From Anaerolineae bacterium (GTDB lineage Bacteria; Chloroflexota; Anaerolineae; JAFGEY01), in the NCBI GenBank assembly GCA_016929205.1, contig JAFGJF010000304.1, positions 1 to 7,430 on the forward strand: a stretch of 7,430 bases of DNA. Direction: 5' to 3'. Shown one piece after another: positions 1 to 6,757 of the stretch. The notes beneath the pieces were generated by a model, which made no database searches, was not told the origin of the DNA, and worked only from the letters and a program-made list of their open reading frames with translations. Both the position numbers and the translations under genes were made by a program. The number at the start of each line of letters is the position of its first letter. The stretch's first letter is position 1.

Positions 1-1230
1 CGCGCAGAACGCCCCACCGTGCGCGAGCTGGCCTGGCAGAGCATCGAACCCAACCACTTTGGCACCGACGAGTATGTGCAGTTGTGCCGCGCCATGGACT
101 GGACGCCCATGATCACCGTCAACCTCGGCACCGGCACGCCCGAAGAGGCCCGCAACTGGGTCGAGTACTGCAACTGCCCGCCGGGCACACAGTATGCCGA
201 TATGCGCGCTGCCAACGGGAACAGCGAGCCATACGATATCAAGCTGTGGTGCCTGGGCAACGAAATGGACGGCCCGTGGCAGTTGGGACACGTTCCCGCC
301 GATCAATATGCCATCCGAGCCCAGCAAGCCGCCAAGATGATCAAAGATGTTGACGGCACGGTCGAGTTGGTGGCCTGCGGCTCGTGCACCACCGGGCTGC
401 CGACCTACATGGAGTGGGACCGGCAGGTTTTGGAACACGTCGGCGACCTGGCCGATTACATTAGCCTGCATCGCTACGTGGGCAACCGCAACGACGACAC
501 GCCCGACTATTTGGCCGTCACCGCCTCGATCGACCGCCAGATCGAAGAGATGGACGCCGCGTGTCGGTTCGTGCAGGCCAAACGCCGCAGTGCCAAGCGC
601 GCCTACCTGTGCTTTGACGAGTGGAATGTCTGGTACAAGGACCGCCAAGGCAACGGTGAAGGGAAATTCGCCCCGCACCTGATCGAAGAACAGTACAACC
701 TCGAGGACGCGCTCGTCGTCGCCGGGTTCCTGAACAGCTTTATCCGCCACGCTGACTCGGTCAAGATCGCCAACCTGGCCCAGATCGTCAACGTCATCGC
801 CCCGATCCTGACCCGTGGCGACGAGATGCTGATCCAGTCGACCTTTTATCCCTTTGAAATGTTCTCCAAGCGGCGCGCGGGCATCGCTCTGCACCCAGTC
901 GTCGCCGGACCGATCTATACCGGTCTGACCAACGGCGAGGTGCCTACCATCGACACCAGCGCCATCCTCGGCGAAAACGTCCTGCACGTCTTTGCCACCA
1001 ACCGCCACCTCAACGAGATGGCACGGGTGCACATCGATCTGGTCGACCGCGAGATTGCCGCCCTGGACAGCGCCGATCTGCTCACCGGGCCGGACGCCAA
1101 AGCCGCCAATACATTCGAACAGCCGGACGTGGTACAAAGCCAACCTTTTGCCGGCATCAACGTCGAGCAAGGCAAAGCGATCCTAGATCTACCACCGCTC
1201 TCTGTCGTGGCGGCGACGTTTCGAATCTAG
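1..1230 (+). CDS. abfA: Alpha-L-arabinofuranosidase, GH51 (5' end outside window)
   Basis: Retaining exo-glycosidase that would release terminal L-arabinofuranosyl residues from arabinoxylan or arabinan oligosaccharides. The reading frame is open from base 1, so the GTG at 19 is probably an internal valine and the gene starts upstream. Numbering from that GTG, the general acid/base Glu82 lies in the motif CLGNEMDGPW (codon 262-264) and the nucleophile Glu201 lies in CFDEWNVWY (codon 619-621). Their 119-residue spacing equals that recalled for characterised GH51 enzymes (Glu175/Glu294 in the Geobacillus enzyme). This implies that about 90 N-terminal residues are missing and a full length near 500. 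VNLGTGTPEEARNWVEYCN at about 34-52 is a family hallmark of the (beta/alpha)8 barrel. The C-terminal part (about 280-403) fits the usual beta-sandwich and ends normally at LPPLSVVAATFRI. No signal peptide can be judged because the N-terminus is absent; GH51 enzymes of this type are usually cytosolic. Confidence 0.95.
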   Translation, partial: RAERPTVRELAWQSIEPNHFGTDEYVQLCRAMDWTPMITVNLGTGTPEEARNWVEYCNCPPGTQYADMRAANGNSEPYDIKLWCLGNEMDGPWQLGHVPADQYAIRAQQAAKMIKDVDGTVELVACGSCTTGLPTYMEWDRQVLEHVGDLADYISLHRYVGNRNDDTPDYLAVTASIDRQIEEMDAACRFVQAKRRSAKRAYLCFDEWNVWYKDRQGNGEGKFAPHLIEEQYNLEDALVVAGFLNSFIRHADSVKIANLAQIVNVIAPILTRGDEMLIQSTFYPFEMFSKRRAGIALHPVVAGPIYTGLTNGEVPTIDTSAILGENVLHVFATNRHLNEMARVHIDLVDREIAALDSADLLTGPDAKAANTFEQPDVVQSQPFAGINVEQGKAILDLPPLSVVAATFRI

Positions 1231-1590
1231 CCGAACTCCAGGCTATTATCGACGCCCTGTCGGCTCGGGACGACACCTTTCGGGCCAGCATCAAGCCGCT
1301 GCTGCAGCGCCTGCCATTCGAGACCCATTCCGTCGCGCCGATCGTAAAGGCGGTCGAACAGGCCGCCACACGCCGGATCGGCCGATCGCCCGAGCACGTC
1401 GGCCTGCCTTTCTGGACCGACGCCGGCGCTGTTGGCTGGAGCGGGCATCGAACCGTCGTGATCGGCCCGGTAGGCCAGGGTCTGCACCAGCCCCGAAGAA
1501 TGGGTCGATATCCAGTCGGTAGTCGATCTGGCGCACATTCTGGCTGAGTCGATCGTAAGCTATTGTACCCGAAGCGCTTTACAAATCTGA
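1231..1590 (+). pseudogene. 3' remnant of an M20-family (ArgE/DapE-like) peptidase gene
   Basis: This stretch has no intact gene but translates piecewise into the C-terminal part of an M20 metallopeptidase (acetylornithine deacetylase / succinyl-diaminopimelate desuccinylase / carboxypeptidase type). In the frame starting at 1233 it reads ELQAIIDALSARDDTFRAS, then APIVKAVEQAA and PEHVGLPFWTDA. Bases 1426-1452 in the +1 frame give ALLAGAGIE. The original frame resumes at 1452 with TVVIGPVGQGLHQP. The +1 frame resumes at 1495 with EEWVDIQSVVDLAHILAES and stops at 1588. PFWTDA, the GP-G-G-LH region and EEWVD are family signatures near the C-terminal metal-ligand region. The first two thirds or more of the gene, including the N-terminal metal ligands, are absent, and the remnant abuts the GH51 stop. 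Some frame changes lie in short homopolymers (CCCC at 1491-1494, AA at 1451-1452) and could be sequencing errors, but the 5' loss cannot be. Confidence 0.82.
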
Positions 1591-1607
1591 TCGTCGTATG
1601 CTATACT
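1578..1607 (+). promoter_or_regulatory. Sigma70-type promoter with extended -10 for the C2/caspase-like gene
   Basis: A TTTACA -35 element (1578-1583, 5 of 6 consensus) is followed after 18 bases by a TATACT -10 element (1602-1607, 5 of 6). TG at 1599-1600 plus one base directly precedes it, forming an extended -10. The expected start site near 1613-1615 leaves a leader of only about 15 bases, just enough for the GGAGG at 1618-1622. The -35 lies within the last codons of the M20 remnant. Confidence 0.65.
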
Positions 1608-1629
1608 CAACACGTCTGGAGGCACAGCC

Positions 1630-2643
1630 ATGAACCAAATCACACTCAAAGAGATATATTGCTACGACACCGACGATCTGATCACCGACGAACTCTTGCT
1701 TCAAGTGTTTGTCGATGGCCAAAAAAGAACGTCGCTCAGAAAAAAGATGAGAAAACACAGCACCTGGTTTCTCTTCCAGTCGTTTGTCTTTGACAAGACC
1801 GTCCAACTTAGATTGTGGGATCGACAACTGGGCCGCGATGATTTCCTCGGACAGGCAGACATTTCGCACGCGCGCGCAACAAACAAGATGCAGTATTTTG
1901 AGCCTAATCCCACCAGTAGCTACCGGCTCGCCTACAGCGTGACTGACCTCGACGCGACAACGACAGCCAACGTGGGCAGGGATGGACGCGTCCTGCTTGT
2001 GGCCGGTGAGCTTGTTTCCGGCGGCGACCCCGAGATCGACTGGCTCTATGAATTTCTCCAGAGCAAAACCATCTCCCTGGCACAGGCGATCTTGAGCAAA
2101 CACTATCGAAAGATCGAGACCTTGGCCGAAAGCGATTTCACCAGAGATGCGTTTGTCGCCAAACTAAAAGCCATGGCCGAGGACGATCGCAACCAGGCCG
2201 TTGACGTCATTCTTGCCCCGCACGGACTCGATGAAAGACTCTATTTCTACAACAACCAAATTGTAAGCGCACCCGCTTTGTCCAGAGACATCGCCGGAGC
2301 GATCACGGGGATTGCCCCCAAGACGCGCCTGCGCATGCTCTACTCGACCGCCTGCTATGGGGCCCAGCACGCCAACGATTTTGTCAACGTCGCCGGCTTT
2401 CGCGTCGCCTCGGGCGCAGTAGCCGTCAACACCAACGCTGCGATCGAGTATCCTGCCTTCCTCACCCGCTGGGGAGCGATGTCCTCGTTCCAAACTGCGA
2501 TCACAATCAGCAGCGAACTGACCGCCATCCAGGACTGGCTCGCCGAACGTTTTGCCAGCAGCATGGACCTCGACTGGGACGCCAACAGCACCAAGGTCAT
2601 CATGGGCAAGGCACGAACGTACATCTGGAGTCAAGCGGAATAG
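1630..2643 (+). CDS. C2-like domain protein with caspase/gingipain-like (clan CD) C-terminal region
   Basis: A 337-residue protein of no family I can name with certainty. Residues about 4-100 look like a C2 domain: alternating beta-strands, an acidic N-terminal loop (Asp13, Asp15, Asp16) and the motif VQLRLWDRQLGRDDFLGQ (58-75), which matches the Ca2+-binding strand-loop of C2 domains. Residues about 118-285 look like a caspase-hemoglobinase fold. A hydrophobic strand VDVILAPHG carries His198 followed by Gly, and the strand RLRMLYSTACYG carries Cys242, in the order and setting of the clan CD His/Cys dyad. After them come GFRVASGAVAVNTNA and a YPAFLTRWG segment. No signal peptide or membrane helix is seen, so it is probably cytosolic. 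The ATG at 1630 is supported by GGAGG seven bases upstream and by the promoter at 1578-1607. The gene is 61 bases ahead of the TIM-barrel gene with no visible terminator between. Substrate and role are unknown, and peptidase activity is inferred from motifs only. Confidence 0.72.
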   Translation: MNQITLKEIYCYDTDDLITDELLLQVFVDGQKRTSLRKKMRKHSTWFLFQSFVFDKTVQLRLWDRQLGRDDFLGQADISHARATNKMQYFEPNPTSSYRLAYSVTDLDATTTANVGRDGRVLLVAGELVSGGDPEIDWLYEFLQSKTISLAQAILSKHYRKIETLAESDFTRDAFVAKLKAMAEDDRNQAVDVILAPHGLDERLYFYNNQIVSAPALSRDIAGAITGIAPKTRLRMLYSTACYGAQHANDFVNVAGFRVASGAVAVNTNAAIEYPAFLTRWGAMSSFQTAITISSELTAIQDWLAERFASSMDLDWDANSTKVIMGKARTYIWSQAE

Positions 2644-2690
2644 GTGTGATATACATCAAGTGTCGCAGATTGCCAAGATCATAGAGAGCA

Positions 2691-2696
2691 AAGGAG
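2691..2696 (+). promoter_or_regulatory. Ribosome binding site fixing the TIM-barrel gene start
   Basis: AAGGAG lies eight bases before the ATG at 2705. This favours 2705 over an in-frame upstream start at 2552, which would lie inside the preceding gene and add 51 residues of low-complexity sequence before the conserved barrel begins. Confidence 0.8.
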
Positions 2697-2704
2697 TAAC
2701 CGCC

Positions 2705-3487
2705 ATGCTACCCACAGTCGATTTCTGCGGGCTAACCGTCGCCCGCCTGATCATCGGCGCCAACCCCTTTGGCGGCTTTAGCCACCAGAACCGGGAGCGC
2801 GACCAGGAAATGCGCACTTATTACACGCCCGAGAGAATACTGGAAACCTGGGAGCGAGCCTGGACAGCGGGGATCAACACCATAATCACCAACAACGAGA
2901 CCCCGCACGTCATTCAGACCACGACCGACTATCTGGCCCAAGGTGGGTCACTGCAGTGGATCGCCCAACTCAACAGCCACAGCACGCTCACCATGCAGGC
3001 CGCTATCGACCACGCGGTCGAGATCGGCTGCAAAGCCGCCTACCTGCACGGCGGTTTTGTCGACCATCTCTATGCGCAACGCGACGAACGGGCGCTGCGC
3101 GAGTATGTCCACTATGGGCAGTCGCGAGGCATCCCAATCGGCGTCGCCGGGCACATGCCCGAGGTCCACGACTGGGTCGACGCGTTGGACCTGGTCGACT
3201 TTCACGTCGTCTGTTTTTTTAACTGCGGCAGCTTGCATAGCGGCAAGGGGCACAAATTTAAACTAGCCGACATCTTTCCCGCCGTGCAATGCATCCAACG
3301 CTTGCAAAAGCCGTGCATCGCCTACAAGATTATGGGCGCGGGGCGCATCGACCCACTTATGGCCTTTGAGTTCGCCTTTGAGCACATCAAGCCGGGCGAC
3401 GTGGTCAACGTTGGCATGTACCGGGGCGACAAGGACGATATGGTCGAGGAAAACGCCGCCCACGTGCGCCGCATCCTAGAGGGATAA
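2705..3487 (+). CDS. TIM-barrel protein, aldo/keto reductase-like
   Basis: A 260-residue protein that I read as a single (beta/alpha)8 barrel related to aldo/keto reductases. Its start, FCGLTVARLIIGANPFGGF (7-25), has the shape of the AKR first strand (G-x-x-V-S-x-L-x-L-G-x-x-x-x-G). The second unit, AGINTIITN (55-63), resembles the AKR AGIN-x-x-D segment but lacks the catalytic Asp. Candidate polar active-site residues at strand ends are His115 (YLHGG), His150 (AGHMPE), His167, Lys208 and the KIMGAGR turn (208-214). The end, VGMYRGDKDDMVEENAAHV (236-254), resembles the closing strand and helix of AKR-like proteins. No canonical AKR Asp-Tyr-Lys-His tetrad or NADPH loop is obvious, so an isomerase, aldolase or lyase role is equally possible. 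No signal peptide is seen. The sialidase-like gene begins 13 bases after its stop, which points to co-transcription and a shared sugar-processing task. Confidence 0.7.
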   Translation: MLPTVDFCGLTVARLIIGANPFGGFSHQNRERDQEMRTYYTPERILETWERAWTAGINTIITNNETPHVIQTTTDYLAQGGSLQWIAQLNSHSTLTMQAAIDHAVEIGCKAAYLHGGFVDHLYAQRDERALREYVHYGQSRGIPIGVAGHMPEVHDWVDALDLVDFHVVCFFNCGSLHSGKGHKFKLADIFPAVQCIQRLQKPCIAYKIMGAGRIDPLMAFEFAFEHIKPGDVVNVGMYRGDKDDMVEENAAHVRRILEG

Positions 3488-3500
3488 TACAACAACGAAC

Positions 3501-4601
3501 ATGCAGCACATCACGATATACCACCAAAAAGGACGCTACGCCGGCTGGCCAGCCAACTATGGCATGTGGTCGTGGGGTGACGAGATCGTCGTCGGTTTTA
3601 CCCTTGGCTACCACAAAACCGAGGGCCCATTCCACGCCCGTGACCGGGATCGCCCTTTTGTAACCATGCAGGCCCGCAGCCTGGACGGCGGGCAATCCTG
3701 GCAGGTCGAGCCCTGCCCCTGTCGCTCGCCGGGCCACCGCGGCATTTCGGCCGACGAGCATATACGCCACGATCTGGGTGCCCAACACGCCCTCGAATCA
3801 GGCCTGGAAAACGCCCCTGCCGACTGCCCGGGCGGCATCGATTTCACCCACCCTGATTTCGCCTTGATGTGCGCTCGTACCGGGCTGGGCGCGGGCACCG
3901 TCGCCTGGTTTTACAGTTCCACCGATCGCTGCCGCACCTGGGACGGCCCCTACAAACTGCCGATGTTTGGCCAGGCCGGGATCGAAGCACGAACCGACAC
4001 TCTCGTCTCTGGCCCCGACGAGTGCACACTCTTTCTGACCGCGTCCAAGGCCAGCGGAGGCGAAGGCGGCGGGGTGCTGTGCGCGAGGACGACTGACGGG
4101 GGCAAAACGTTTCAATTCGTTTCCTGGGTTGCCCGCACCGAAGAAGGTTTTGTGATCATGCCCTCCAGCGTCCGCCTCTCCGACACCCGCATCCTGACCG
4201 CCGTGCGCTGCCGGGAAGGCGAGGGCAATTTTGAACAGGCCCAGTGTTGGATCGATCTCTATGCCTCTGATGACAACGGTGCAACGTGGCACTACCTGGC
4301 TCGCCCCGTGCCTGACACGGGCAAGGGCGGCAACCCGCCAGCGCTGATCCGCCTCCACGACGGGCGGTTGTGCCTGTGCTACGGCTGCCGCGCCGAACCG
4401 TATGGCATCCGCGCTAAACTCAGCGCCGACGGCGGTGCGACCTGGGGCAAAGAAATCGTCTTGCGCGACGACGGAGGCAGCCACGACCTCGGCTACCCAC
4501 GCGCCGTGCGGCGTCCGGACGGCACGCTCGTCATTTCCTACTATTTCAACAACCGTTTGGGCGGCGAAGGATACCTGGCAGCCACACTGTGGAAACCCTA
4601 G
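3501..4601 (+). CDS. Sialidase-like (BNR/Asp-box) six-bladed beta-propeller protein
   Basis: A 366-residue protein of the sialidase/neuraminidase superfamily. Five Asp-boxes (S/T-x-D-x-G-x-x-W/F) are visible: SLDGGQSW 60-67, STDRCRTW 140-147, TTDGGKTF 197-204, SDDNGATW 256-263 and SADGGATW 308-315. The usual propeller phrases GRYAGWPANYGMWSWGDEI (11-29) and GYPRAVRRPDGTLVISYYFN (331-350) are also present. Arginines in positions typical of a carboxylate-binding triad are Arg164, Arg237 and Arg334, but this assignment is tentative. The N-terminal F/Y-R-I-P motif of true GH33 sialidases is not seen, so hydrolysis of sialic acid is not established. No signal peptide is present, suggesting a cytosolic enzyme acting on imported glycosides. 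The start at 3501 has no strong Shine-Dalgarno at normal distance (AGAGGG is about 17 bases upstream, at the end of the preceding gene), so translation is probably coupled to the TIM-barrel gene. Confidence 0.85.
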   Translation: MQHITIYHQKGRYAGWPANYGMWSWGDEIVVGFTLGYHKTEGPFHARDRDRPFVTMQARSLDGGQSWQVEPCPCRSPGHRGISADEHIRHDLGAQHALESGLENAPADCPGGIDFTHPDFALMCARTGLGAGTVAWFYSSTDRCRTWDGPYKLPMFGQAGIEARTDTLVSGPDECTLFLTASKASGGEGGGVLCARTTDGGKTFQFVSWVARTEEGFVIMPSSVRLSDTRILTAVRCREGEGNFEQAQCWIDLYASDDNGATWHYLARPVPDTGKGGNPPALIRLHDGRLCLCYGCRAEPYGIRAKLSADGGATWGKEIVLRDDGGSHDLGYPRAVRRPDGTLVISYYFNNRLGGEGYLAATLWKP

Positions 4602-4610
4602 AAGGAGAGA
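4602..4610 (+). other. Orphan Shine-Dalgarno-like site after the sialidase-like gene
   Basis: AAGGAGAGA follows the sialidase-like stop by zero bases, in the position expected for the ribosome binding site of a next operon gene. No start codon or open frame follows; the 77 bases to the convergent gene end hold nothing recognisable and no clear hairpin terminator. It may be chance or a scar of a lost downstream gene. Confidence 0.3.
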
Positions 4611-4678
4611 ACCACCTACCGGATCACATCCCCTAAACATAGAGGCGAGGCATTCCCAGACTCAACTGTGGCAGCAAG

Positions 4679-6493
4679 TTACGGCCAGCGATAGACGATC
4701 TCGCCGGCGGCTGCATCAAAACCAAGCAGCTTGCCTTCGATGGACATCCACAGTGTATCTTGCCTCCAGATGGTAAAATCCGGCACGCTCAAAATAGTGG
4801 TGTCGATATCGAGCGGTATTTCACTTGAACCACTGCTGGTGCCACTCCCCAGATCGATTGTCTCGATCAAGATGGCATGTAAAAGATCATCGTCGGCCCG
4901 CTTGAAGCGCAGGACCATCAGCCCGTCCGGTGCTATGTGCCATGTCCAGGCCGGTTCGTCCTGATCAATGATACTGGTATTGGCGTCTGGCGGATCGAGC
5001 GGTGGGTTCCTGCCCAAGTCGAATCTCCAACGAACGCCATCGCTGCCCGTTCCATCGACCAGCCACAGCTCAAAACGCTTAGAACCGCGTTGGCGTGCAG
5101 CACGCACAAGCAGATCATCGCCAACCGTGGTCAACGGCACAAAGTCATAGTCATCTGGAGTGTCATCGTCCCGGAGCAGCGCCCGCTGTTCCCCTGTTGC
5201 TGCGCTCAAGGCAAGCAGGTAGCCATCCCCACCCACATAAATTGTTTCGTTGCCGATGAGGAGTAGCCCATCGCGATCGGCGCCATTGGGCATCTCGGTG
5301 CTCCAAAGCTGAGCCAGATGGATGGCGTCCCAACGTTGGGCACACACCGTGGGAGAGCCAAAGATCACGTAAAAACCAGCGCCATCCGGTGATGGAAAGA
5401 GAGGTGTAGTCCAGTCTGCGTATTCGAGATGAGAAGAGCCATAAGAGCATGTCGGCTGTGCGGTCTGCATCTCGCCCGAGGCTGGATCGAAAACACGCAG
5501 CAGGCCTTTGTTGTTTTCATCGCGATCCATAAAAGCCAGGCGATCGCCGAACACGTACAAGCCACGTGGCGAATCCTGAACTGCGGACGCATCCCACAAC
5601 GGCGCACCGCTGAGAGCATCAGATGCCCGCAGTGTGCCATCGTCGCAGAGTGAGAAAAGACGATCCCCCAGCAGACGCACACAATCCTTACAAAGGTAGG
5701 ACGAAACCACGTCGGGCAGCTCGGCCTCCCATGCAGCACTACCATCAGCGCGATGCAAAGCCATCAGCTGTTCCTCTTGCAGTATATAGACCAGGTCATT
5801 GCCGGCCAGAATGGGCACGCGGTAGGTGTCTTTGCCCAACGGCTGGCTTTGCCACAACAGCGTAGGCTCGGCGCTGTTGAAAGACACCAGCCGGTATTCT
5901 TGTTCGCCGCCATCCAAGGAGTATTGTATCGTCAGGACAATGATATCCGGCGGGGCATCGGACGGGGAAGGAACGAGCACACCCGATCCTGTTACATAAA
6001 TTCTTTTGTTGAGGGTTGGCACAGCGGTGAGCACCTCGGCCATATCCCCAGACAAAATCAATTTCAGCAGGCGGCCAGTCCGGGGAATGTTAATCAGGGC
6101 AAAACCAATCGGTACAAAGATGATGATCAAGATAATCGAGGTCAACAAACAGCCTCCAGTCCGCCCCTTTGCGGCGGTCTGGATAACCGGGCCGGCCTGA
6201 ACGGGAGAGGCAAGATCCGCCGATAGACCACCGGACTCGATCACGACAGGTTGGTTGCCATGCATTTTTATCACAAAGTGCCTGGCCGTGGAAGATTGCT
6301 CAACCACGATCTGGCCATCGACCATATGTGCCTTGAGCGTGTGCCCTCGTTCGTTGGAGGTCGGTGCATCATCAGAGCGCTCAATGTGCGAACCACAAAA
6401 CTCGCAGCGGACTATCGTCTGATAGTCGGTCAATTCCAATGGCGCCCCGCAGTTGGGGCAGCTTAGCGAATGGATGCGAGCAGACTGGGACAT
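4679..6493 (-). CDS. Zinc-ribbon, single-pass membrane protein with PQQ-type beta-propeller
   Basis: A 604-residue membrane protein of unknown specific function. Residues 10-36 form a zinc ribbon with two CxxC knuckles, CPNCG (Cys12, Cys15) and CEFCG (Cys30, Cys33). A linker of about 75 residues leads to one hydrophobic helix at about 114-134 (CLLTSIILIIIFVPIGFALI). The remaining 470 residues carry repeated propeller blades of the PQQ-like type, strand-turn-strand units ending in a D-G/A-x-G-x-x-x-W phrase: about 233-255, 278-300, 318-340, 417-437 and 581-603. The likely layout is a cytosolic zinc ribbon with an exported propeller, by analogy with outward-facing PQQ-like domains; charge around the helix does not settle the topology. 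The absence of dehydrogenase metal-ligand motifs argues for a sensor, scaffold or binding role rather than an enzyme. The ATG at 6493 has AAGGAAGG five bases upstream and its own promoter at 6539-6567. It is convergent with the sialidase-like gene and divergent from the regulator unit. Confidence 0.8.
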   Translation of the reverse strand: MSQSARIHSLSCPNCGAPLELTDYQTIVRCEFCGSHIERSDDAPTSNERGHTLKAHMVDGQIVVEQSSTARHFVIKMHGNQPVVIESGGLSADLASPVQAGPVIQTAAKGRTGGCLLTSIILIIIFVPIGFALINIPRTGRLLKLILSGDMAEVLTAVPTLNKRIYVTGSGVLVPSPSDAPPDIIVLTIQYSLDGGEQEYRLVSFNSAEPTLLWQSQPLGKDTYRVPILAGNDLVYILQEEQLMALHRADGSAAWEAELPDVVSSYLCKDCVRLLGDRLFSLCDDGTLRASDALSGAPLWDASAVQDSPRGLYVFGDRLAFMDRDENNKGLLRVFDPASGEMQTAQPTCSYGSSHLEYADWTTPLFPSPDGAGFYVIFGSPTVCAQRWDAIHLAQLWSTEMPNGADRDGLLLIGNETIYVGGDGYLLALSAATGEQRALLRDDDTPDDYDFVPLTTVGDDLLVRAARQRGSKRFELWLVDGTGSDGVRWRFDLGRNPPLDPPDANTSIIDQDEPAWTWHIAPDGLMVLRFKRADDDLLHAILIETIDLGSGTSSGSSEIPLDIDTTILSVPDFTIWRQDTLWMSIEGKLLGFDAAAGEIVYRWP

Positions 6494-6530
6494 ATTTGCC
6501 TTCCTTTTACCCTTGTTGATCGAATCGCCA

Positions 6531-6548
6531 CTGATATCATTGTATCAG
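6531..6548. promoter_or_regulatory. Palindrome over the leftward -10 and start site (possible operator)
   Basis: CTGATA (6531-6536) and TATCAG (6543-6548) form perfect 6-base arms separated by 6 bases. The palindrome covers the -10 element and the predicted start point of the leftward promoter, where a repressor would block transcription. Six-base arms can arise by chance, so this is suggestive only. Confidence 0.4.
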
Positions 6549-6567
6549 AATTGCCTATCCTTGTCTA
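6539..6567 (-). promoter_or_regulatory. Leftward sigma70-type promoter for the zinc-ribbon/propeller gene
   Basis: Read on the - strand, TAGACA (6567-6562, 5 of 6 of the -35 consensus) is followed after exactly 17 bases by TACAAT (6544-6539, 5 of 6 of the -10 consensus). The start site would lie near 6532, giving a leader of about 38 bases that contains the AAGGAAGG ribosome binding site. Confidence 0.6.
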
Positions 6568-6728
6568 GCCAGAGAACGCCTGACCCAAATCTTGATTGCT
6601 CGTGTTTCTTGCGTTGCCCTAGTGGATTAAATGCCATTAACAATTTGTGTTCAGATCAGTAGAGTGATTGTGCACATGCTCTAGTCTGCCATTGTAGGAA
6701 CAAGAAAACCGAAAAGCCAGGATGCCTA

Positions 6729-6757
6729 TTGACAGATCTCAAATTGCATTGTATAAT
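6729..6757 (+). promoter_or_regulatory. Perfect-consensus sigma70 promoter of the 96-residue/ArsR unit
   Basis: TTGACA (6729-6734) and TATAAT (6752-6757) are both exact matches to the vegetative consensus and are separated by the optimal 17 bases. Transcription would begin near 6764, inside the palindrome at 6757-6782, and leave a leader of about 65 bases. A promoter this strong normally implies that a repressor holds it in check. Confidence 0.85.

Noticed and set aside
1227..1538. Open frames on the - strand in the GH51-to-1630 interval
   Set aside because: The + strand explains the stretch as an M20 remnant; the - strand frames are rich in Arg/Ala/Gly, show no motif and have no ribosome binding site.
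1579..2103. Open frame of 174 codons on the - strand opposite the C2/caspase-like gene
   Set aside because: The sense frame has a promoter, a ribosome binding site and conserved motifs; the antisense frame has none.
2552..2704. Longer start for the TIM-barrel gene, overlapping the C2/caspase-like gene
   Set aside because: The extra 51 residues are an out-of-frame reading of the upstream gene, and AAGGAG at 2691-2696 supports the ATG at 2705.
3798..4640. Open frame of 280 codons on the - strand opposite the sialidase-like gene
   Set aside because: It is the antisense of a well-supported Asp-box propeller, with composition typical of a GC-rich shadow frame and no recognisable motif.
4602..4678. 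Bidirectional terminator between the convergent genes
   Set aside because: No stable hairpin with a T-run could be found in either direction.
6453..6662. Short + strand frame across the start of the propeller gene
   Set aside because: It covers the leftward promoter and the zinc-ribbon codons in antisense and has no ribosome binding site or motif.
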